A stretch of 64,000 nucleotides of DNA from Ilumatobacteraceae bacterium (GTDB lineage: Bacteria; Actinomycetota; Acidimicrobiia; Acidimicrobiales; Ilumatobacteraceae). How positions within the stretch are numbered: the first letter of the stretch is position 1; each line of letters begins with the position of its first letter. Location: contig JAWPMO010000001.1 of the NCBI GenBank assembly GCA_033344875.1, positions 3,125,595-3,189,594 of the forward strand. Reading direction: 5' to 3'. Below the pieces are notes generated by a model that saw nothing but the letters and a program-made list of their open reading frames with translations, was not told the DNA's origin and ran no database searches. Below, piece after piece: positions 60,932-64,000 of the stretch. The position numbers and the translations under genes are program-made.

Positions 60932-62233
60932 TCAAGCGACGGGGTCGAGGACGCGGTCGGTGTAGTCGTTGGCGAACGTGCCGTCGGGGTCGAGCCGGGC
61001 CCGGGCGGCGTGGAACGCGTCCCACTCCGGATAGCGGCCGCGGAGCGTGCCGGCGCTCTGGTAGTGCAGCTTGCCCCAGTGCGGCCGACCGTCGTAGTCG
61101 TTCATGATCGCCTCGACGCCCTGGAAGTACGACTCGTACGGGGCACCGCGGTACTGGTGCACGGCGATCCACCCGTTGGTGCGACCGTGCCCGGTCGACA
61201 GCGGGATGTCGTCGGCGGCCGACACCCGGACCTCGACCGGGAACAGCGTCGGGAAGCTGAGCGACGCCGCCAGATCGCGGACACGACGCACGGCCTCGGG
61301 CACCGCGTCGATCGGCACGCCGTACTCCATCTCGACGAACTTGACGTGCCGCGGGCTCGCGAACACGCGGTCGCTGCGGTCGATCAGATCGCGCTCGCCG
61401 GCGGCGCTCGACACCAGCTTGGAGATCTTCGGCGCGAACGACGGGAACCGGCGACCCGTTCGGCACACGAGATCGAACGCGAGGTTCTCCGCGACGTACT
61501 TGTCGCGCACGTACGCCAGCTTCGACGGCGGGCGGGCCGGCTCGTCGGTGCGCCGGTTGCGTTTGACCTGGCAGCGCCGGGCCCCCGGCATCCAGAAGAA
61601 CTCGGCGTGTTCGGCGCTCTGCGAGAACTCGGCGAACCCGTCGAGCAGGTCGTCGAGCGTCTCGATGGTCTCGATGGCGTGCAGGTTGAACGCCGGCACG
61701 CACTGGATCGTCACCTGCGTCGCAATACCGAGCGCGCCCACGCCCACACGGGCGGCCTGCAGCAGCTCGGGGTTGGTGTCGGCGTCGCACCGGACGACGT
61801 CGCCGCGCCCGCCGACGAGTTCCATCGCCACGATCGTCGTGGCGATGTTGCCGAGCTCGAGGCCGGTGCCGTGGGTGGCGGTGTTGATCGCGCCGGCGAT
61901 CGACTGCACGTTGATGTCACCCAGGTTCGGCATGGCGAGGCCGACCGCCGCCAATTCGTCACCAAGCGCTCGGAGCGTCTTGCCCGCCTGAACGGTCACC
62001 AGGCCGGCGGCGACGTCGATGTCGATCACGCGGTCGAGGTGTTCGAGTGAGATCAGCGTGCCGCTCGTCATCGCGGTGGCGGTGAACGAGTGCCCGGCAC
62101 CGATCGCCTTGACCCGCTGCCCGGCGACGTGCGCACGCCGCACGATCGCGGCGACCTCGTCGGTCGAGCGGGGTCGTTCGACGGCGATGGGAACACACGC
62201 CTGGTTCTTCGCCCAGTTCCGAACCGCAGCCAT
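60932..62233 (-). CDS. D-arabinono-1,4-lactone oxidase/FAD-linked oxidoreductase
   Basis: This 433-aa VAO-fold flavoenzyme has the PP-loop region with GAGHSF at 45-50 (His48 being a likely covalent FAD site), the ATHGTG motif, and a C-terminal ALO domain with the conserved HWGK motif near residue 380. The family includes yeast ALO, plant GLDH and bacterial sorbitol/xylitol oxidases (alditol oxidase). The true substrate (aldonolactone or alditol) is uncertain. It is preceded by the ATPase gene 62 bp upstream, but with unrelated function. Confidence 0.92.
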   Translation of the reverse strand: MAAVRNWAKNQACVPIAVERPRSTDEVAAIVRRAHVAGQRVKAIGAGHSFTATAMTSGTLISLEHLDRVIDIDVAAGLVTVQAGKTLRALGDELAAVGLAMPNLGDINVQSIAGAINTATHGTGLELGNIATTIVAMELVGGRGDVVRCDADTNPELLQAARVGVGALGIATQVTIQCVPAFNLHAIETIETLDDLLDGFAEFSQSAEHAEFFWMPGARRCQVKRNRRTDEPARPPSKLAYVRDKYVAENLAFDLVCRTGRRFPSFAPKISKLVSSAAGERDLIDRSDRVFASPRHVKFVEMEYGVPIDAVPEAVRRVRDLAASLSFPTLFPVEVRVSAADDIPLSTGHGRTNGWIAVHQYRGAPYESYFQGVEAIMNDYDGRPHWGKLHYQSAGTLRGRYPEWDAFHAARARLDPDGTFANDYTDRVLDPVA

Positions 62234-62295
62234 CGGCCCATCGTACGGAGCGGCCTGCTCCGGAGCGCCGTCGGGGCGGCGACGGCCGCTCGGAT

Positions 62296-62688
62296 TCAGA
62301 CCGCGAGTCGTGCGGTGATCACGAGGCGGCCGTTGCAGCGCCTCACGTCGACACGTTCGGCGATCGAGCGGACGATGCCCAACCCACGGCCGGTGATCTG
62401 CTCGACGGGGGCGACCCGCCAGCTGCTGACCTCACCGACGTCGGGTGCCGGGCCCTGGCTCTCGACCGTGAGCGCAACGGCGGCGTCGTCGCACTCGAGC
62501 TCGAACAGGACCGGCCCACCGGTGCCGTGCTCGACCGCGTTGGTGACGAGTTCGCTGGCGACGAGTTGCGCATCCGAGTTGAGTTCGGGAGGCGAATCGG
62601 CCAGGTGCTTGCGCACGAAGCGCCGGGCAGCTCCCACCTCGGCGAGGTCGGCTGCCAATTCGCACCTCATGACGCGCCCGTTCGCCAT
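62296..62688 (-). CDS. Anti-sigma regulatory factor-like ATP-binding protein (HATPase_c)
   Basis: This 130-aa single-domain GHKL ATPase starts at the ATG at 62688. It has an N-box ELVTNAVEHG and a G-box GRGLGIVRSIAERV of the RsbW/SpoIIAB type, but lacks other domains. In actinobacteria such proteins act as serine kinases/anti-sigma factors or as single-domain sensors of phosphatases. It lies 26 bp downstream of the LuxR regulator and probably belongs to one transcript with it. Confidence 0.88.
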   Translation of the reverse strand: MANGRVMRCELAADLAEVGAARRFVRKHLADSPPELNSDAQLVASELVTNAVEHGTGGPVLFELECDDAAVALTVESQGPAPDVGEVSSWRVAPVEQITGRGLGIVRSIAERVDVRRCNGRLVITARLAV

Positions 62689-62714
62689 ACGCTTCAGTCT
62701 ACCCATCGACCATG

Positions 62715-63407
62715 TCACCCCGATCGTTGTGCGAGGCGACGCTCGGGTGGGGGGAGGTCGTACTTGGCCGCGAGCAGCGCCGCGTTCGTCCGGTTGTTGA
62801 CACCGAGCTTCGCGAACACGCGCCGCACATACGTCTTGACGGTGTCGACCGAGAGGAAGAGTTCCTGCGCGATCTCGGGATTGGAGAAGCCGAGCGCCAG
62901 CAGGGCGAGCACCTCCTGCTCGCGCATCGACAGTGCTTCGCCGGAGCCGCGCCCGACCGAACGGCTCGAGTCGGACCAGCCGAGGCGTTCGCCCGCAGCG
63001 ACCCGTTCGAGCTGTTCGACCAGCAACTCACCGCTGACACTCTTCAGGATGACGGCGGACACCCCGATCGACTTGGCGATGTCGAGGAATCGGGGCGCCG
63101 CGTCCCACGTGTAGAGCACGATGTGGTCGACGAGGCCGTCCTCGGTCATCTGCCGGGCGCGGTCGAGCGCATCCCGGCGACCCGCGAACGTGTCGAAGAG
63201 GGCGATGTGGGCGCGCTCGTCCGGGGTGCCGCCGATCTGGTGTTCGACGACGGTGATCCGGTCGCTGAACGGGCTCAGCATCGAGTGCAGCCCTCGCAGG
63301 ATCACCTCGTAGTCGTTCACGAGTGACACCCGGATCGGCGACGGGACGTTCCGCCCCGACCCTCCGGGGGACGGGATCGTGTCGGGCTCGCGGTCCCGGC
63401 CCATCAC
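62715..63407 (-). CDS. LuxR-family response regulator transcription factor
   Basis: This 230-aa protein (GTG 63407; the ATG one codon later is equally possible) has a receiver domain with acidic pair N31-D32, phospho-acceptor Asp72 (ALFDTF), the LYTWD switch Thr region and a Lys in AVILKS, followed by a LuxR HTH at about 160-220 (LSMREQEVLALLALGFSNPEIAQELFLSVDTVKTYVRRVFAKLGV). The acidic pocket has Asn in place of the first acid, so the phosphorylation chemistry may be altered. No sensor kinase is adjacent; only the GHKL ATPase gene follows. Confidence 0.92.
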   Translation of the reverse strand: MMGRDREPDTIPSPGGSGRNVPSPIRVSLVNDYEVILRGLHSMLSPFSDRITVVEHQIGGTPDERAHIALFDTFAGRRDALDRARQMTEDGLVDHIVLYTWDAAPRFLDIAKSIGVSAVILKSVSGELLVEQLERVAAGERLGWSDSSRSVGRGSGEALSMREQEVLALLALGFSNPEIAQELFLSVDTVKTYVRRVFAKLGVNNRTNAALLAAKYDLPPPERRLAQRSG

Positions 63408-63505
63408 GCGGTGACCGCCATCTCGGCGGACGGCTCGGCACCGGGTGAGACACCTTGCGGAGTCGCAGCCGCAACCGGCGGATCGGTGCGGGTCGGTGCG
63501 ATCAT
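63404..63505 (-). CDS. 33-aa Ala/Pro-rich small ORF coupled to the response regulator
   Basis: An ATG at 63505 has a strong Shine-Dalgarno (AAGGAG, 7 bases upstream). The frame encodes 33 residues, rich in Ala, Pro and Thr, with no hydrophobic segment or Cys, ending in TGA that overlaps the start of the response-regulator gene (GTGATGG). The 100 bases between it and the PLD gene hold nothing else. The ribosome-binding site is better than that of the regulator itself, which argues for translation, but no homologue is recognised. Confidence 0.5.
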   Translation of the reverse strand: MIAPTRTDPPVAAATPQGVSPGAEPSAEMAVTA

Positions 63506-63603
63506 GGGCAGGTCTCCTTCCGTGGCGCCGGGGGATCTACTGGGCGCTGAACCGGACATACCCGTCGTTCCACGGGGCGAAACCAGCAGGGTGACCGCGA
63601 CCG

Positions 63604-64000
63604 CTACATCCACGGACGCATCTGGTGCATCGCCCGCTCGAGGAGGCGTTGCGGCAGGCCCCGCCGTTCCCAGCGGGAGAGGTCGATCTCTTCGCTCCGT
63701 CCGAGGTCGGCGTCGAAGTCGGTGTCGAGCGCCGACACGAACGAGTCGTCGAACACCACCAGGTTCACCTCCTCGTCGAGCGACGTCGACCGATGGTTGA
63801 AGTTGGCGGAACCGATGATCCCGACGGCGCCGTCGACCGTCATCACCTTGGCGTGCAACATCGACGGCTGGTAGTTCCACACGTCGATTCCCGCGTCGAG
63901 CAGCTCGCGGTAGCGAACCTCGCCGGCGAGCTGGACGAACCGCTTGTCGGCACCCGGCCCGGGGGTCAGCAACTGGACGTCGACCCCCCGGTCCGCGGCA
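63604..64000 (-). CDS. Phospholipase D/cardiolipin synthase family protein, 5' part beyond window
   Basis: The frame is open from the window end (DRGVDVQLLTPG) to a stop at 63604, so about 131 C-terminal residues are present. The HKD motif appears as HAKVMTVDG with GIIGSANFNHRS, typical of the second catalytic site of cardiolipin synthases and related PLD enzymes, followed by the E-rich EEVNLVVFDD strand and the LPQRLLERAMHQMRPWM end. It would transfer a phosphatidyl group between lipids at the membrane. The first HKD and any membrane helices are off the window. Confidence 0.9.
   Translation of the reverse strand, partial: AADRGVDVQLLTPGPGADKRFVQLAGEVRYRELLDAGIDVWNYQPSMLHAKVMTVDGAVGIIGSANFNHRSTSLDEEVNLVVFDDSFVSALDTDFDADLGRSEEIDLSRWERRGLPQRLLERAMHQMRPWM

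Noticed and set aside
1-64000. tRNA, rRNA, insertion sequence, integrase, CRISPR or prophage genes
   Set aside because: Read for typical motifs on both strands; none found. Gene remnants exist, but without transposase or terminal repeats.

Overview
The window is GC-rich DNA with GC-skewed third codon positions, frequent GTG starts, 1-4 bp stop/start overlaps (ATGA, GTGA, TGATG) and lipoproteins beginning ...ACGGDDD. These traits and the gene content (tandem-domain CaiB, an SCO6745-like protein, D-arabinono-1,4-lactone oxidase with an HWGK motif) suggest an actinobacterium, probably Acidimicrobiia/Ilumatobacter-like. That placement is inference, because no rRNA or other marker gene is present.

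Positions 1-50136 form a catabolic/accessory island. From the left: a DUF35 protein and an SDR (+), then an FCD-type GntR regulator (-), the only dedicated regulator in the first 50 kb. A seven-gene minus-strand operon follows (10325 to 2327): acyl-CoA synthetase, solute-binding lipoprotein, two permeases, two ATPases of the peptide/opine/nickel (PepT) ABC family, and a crotonase. Next are an alpha/beta hydrolase without its nucleophile and a cupin (+), then a stretch of gene remnants (amidase and VOC pieces). A second minus-strand operon (16873 to 12324) encodes another solute-binding lipoprotein, a metal-dependent amidohydrolase and an N-acyl-D-amino-acid deacylase. A frameshifted class II aldolase, an acyl-CoA synthetase/zinc alcohol dehydrogenase pair, and an esterase/SMP-30 lactonase pair follow. 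A complete second PepT importer with enlarged permeases and a terminal cupin occupies 29183 to 22676. Then come two SDRs, another amidohydrolase and a crotonase (-), and a plus-strand operon of acyl-CoA synthetase, class II aldolase, CitE-like lyase, tandem CaiB/BaiF CoA-transferase and SCO6745-like protein. An acyl-CoA dehydrogenase/SnoaL/MaoC group is followed by a decayed molybdenum-hydroxylase fragment. Last is a LivKHMGF importer operon ending in a class II aldolase and an amidohydrolase.

Read together, these genes look like a scavenging region. Small, possibly amide- or peptide-like or aromatic/acyl carboxylates would be imported by two complete ABC importers of the PepT type, one Liv importer and one stand-alone binding protein. 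They would then be trimmed by amidohydrolases/deacylases, lactonase and esterase, thioesterified by three acyl-CoA synthetases and a CoA-transferase, and degraded by ACAD/ECH/MaoC/SDR steps and aldol or decarboxylation chemistry. The substrate cannot be read from the sequence. AT-rich islands with ATC...GAT inverted repeats sit in front of many of the transcription units and may be a shared promoter or operator signal.

Positions 50293-64000 look like ordinary chromosome: a small zinc-ribbon protein, a membrane-anchored propeller-like protein, an orphan molybdenum hydroxylase large subunit, a GNAT, a lipoprotein serine protease, an orphan DNA methyltransferase with an extra C-terminal region, a BaiN/HI0933-like flavoprotein, a second GNAT, a secreted M28 peptidase, a lactone oxidase, an anti-sigma-type ATPase, a LuxR response regulator preceded by a tiny coupled ORF, and a phospholipase-D/cardiolipin synthase cut by the window edge. 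I saw no tRNA, rRNA, CRISPR array, insertion sequence or prophage.
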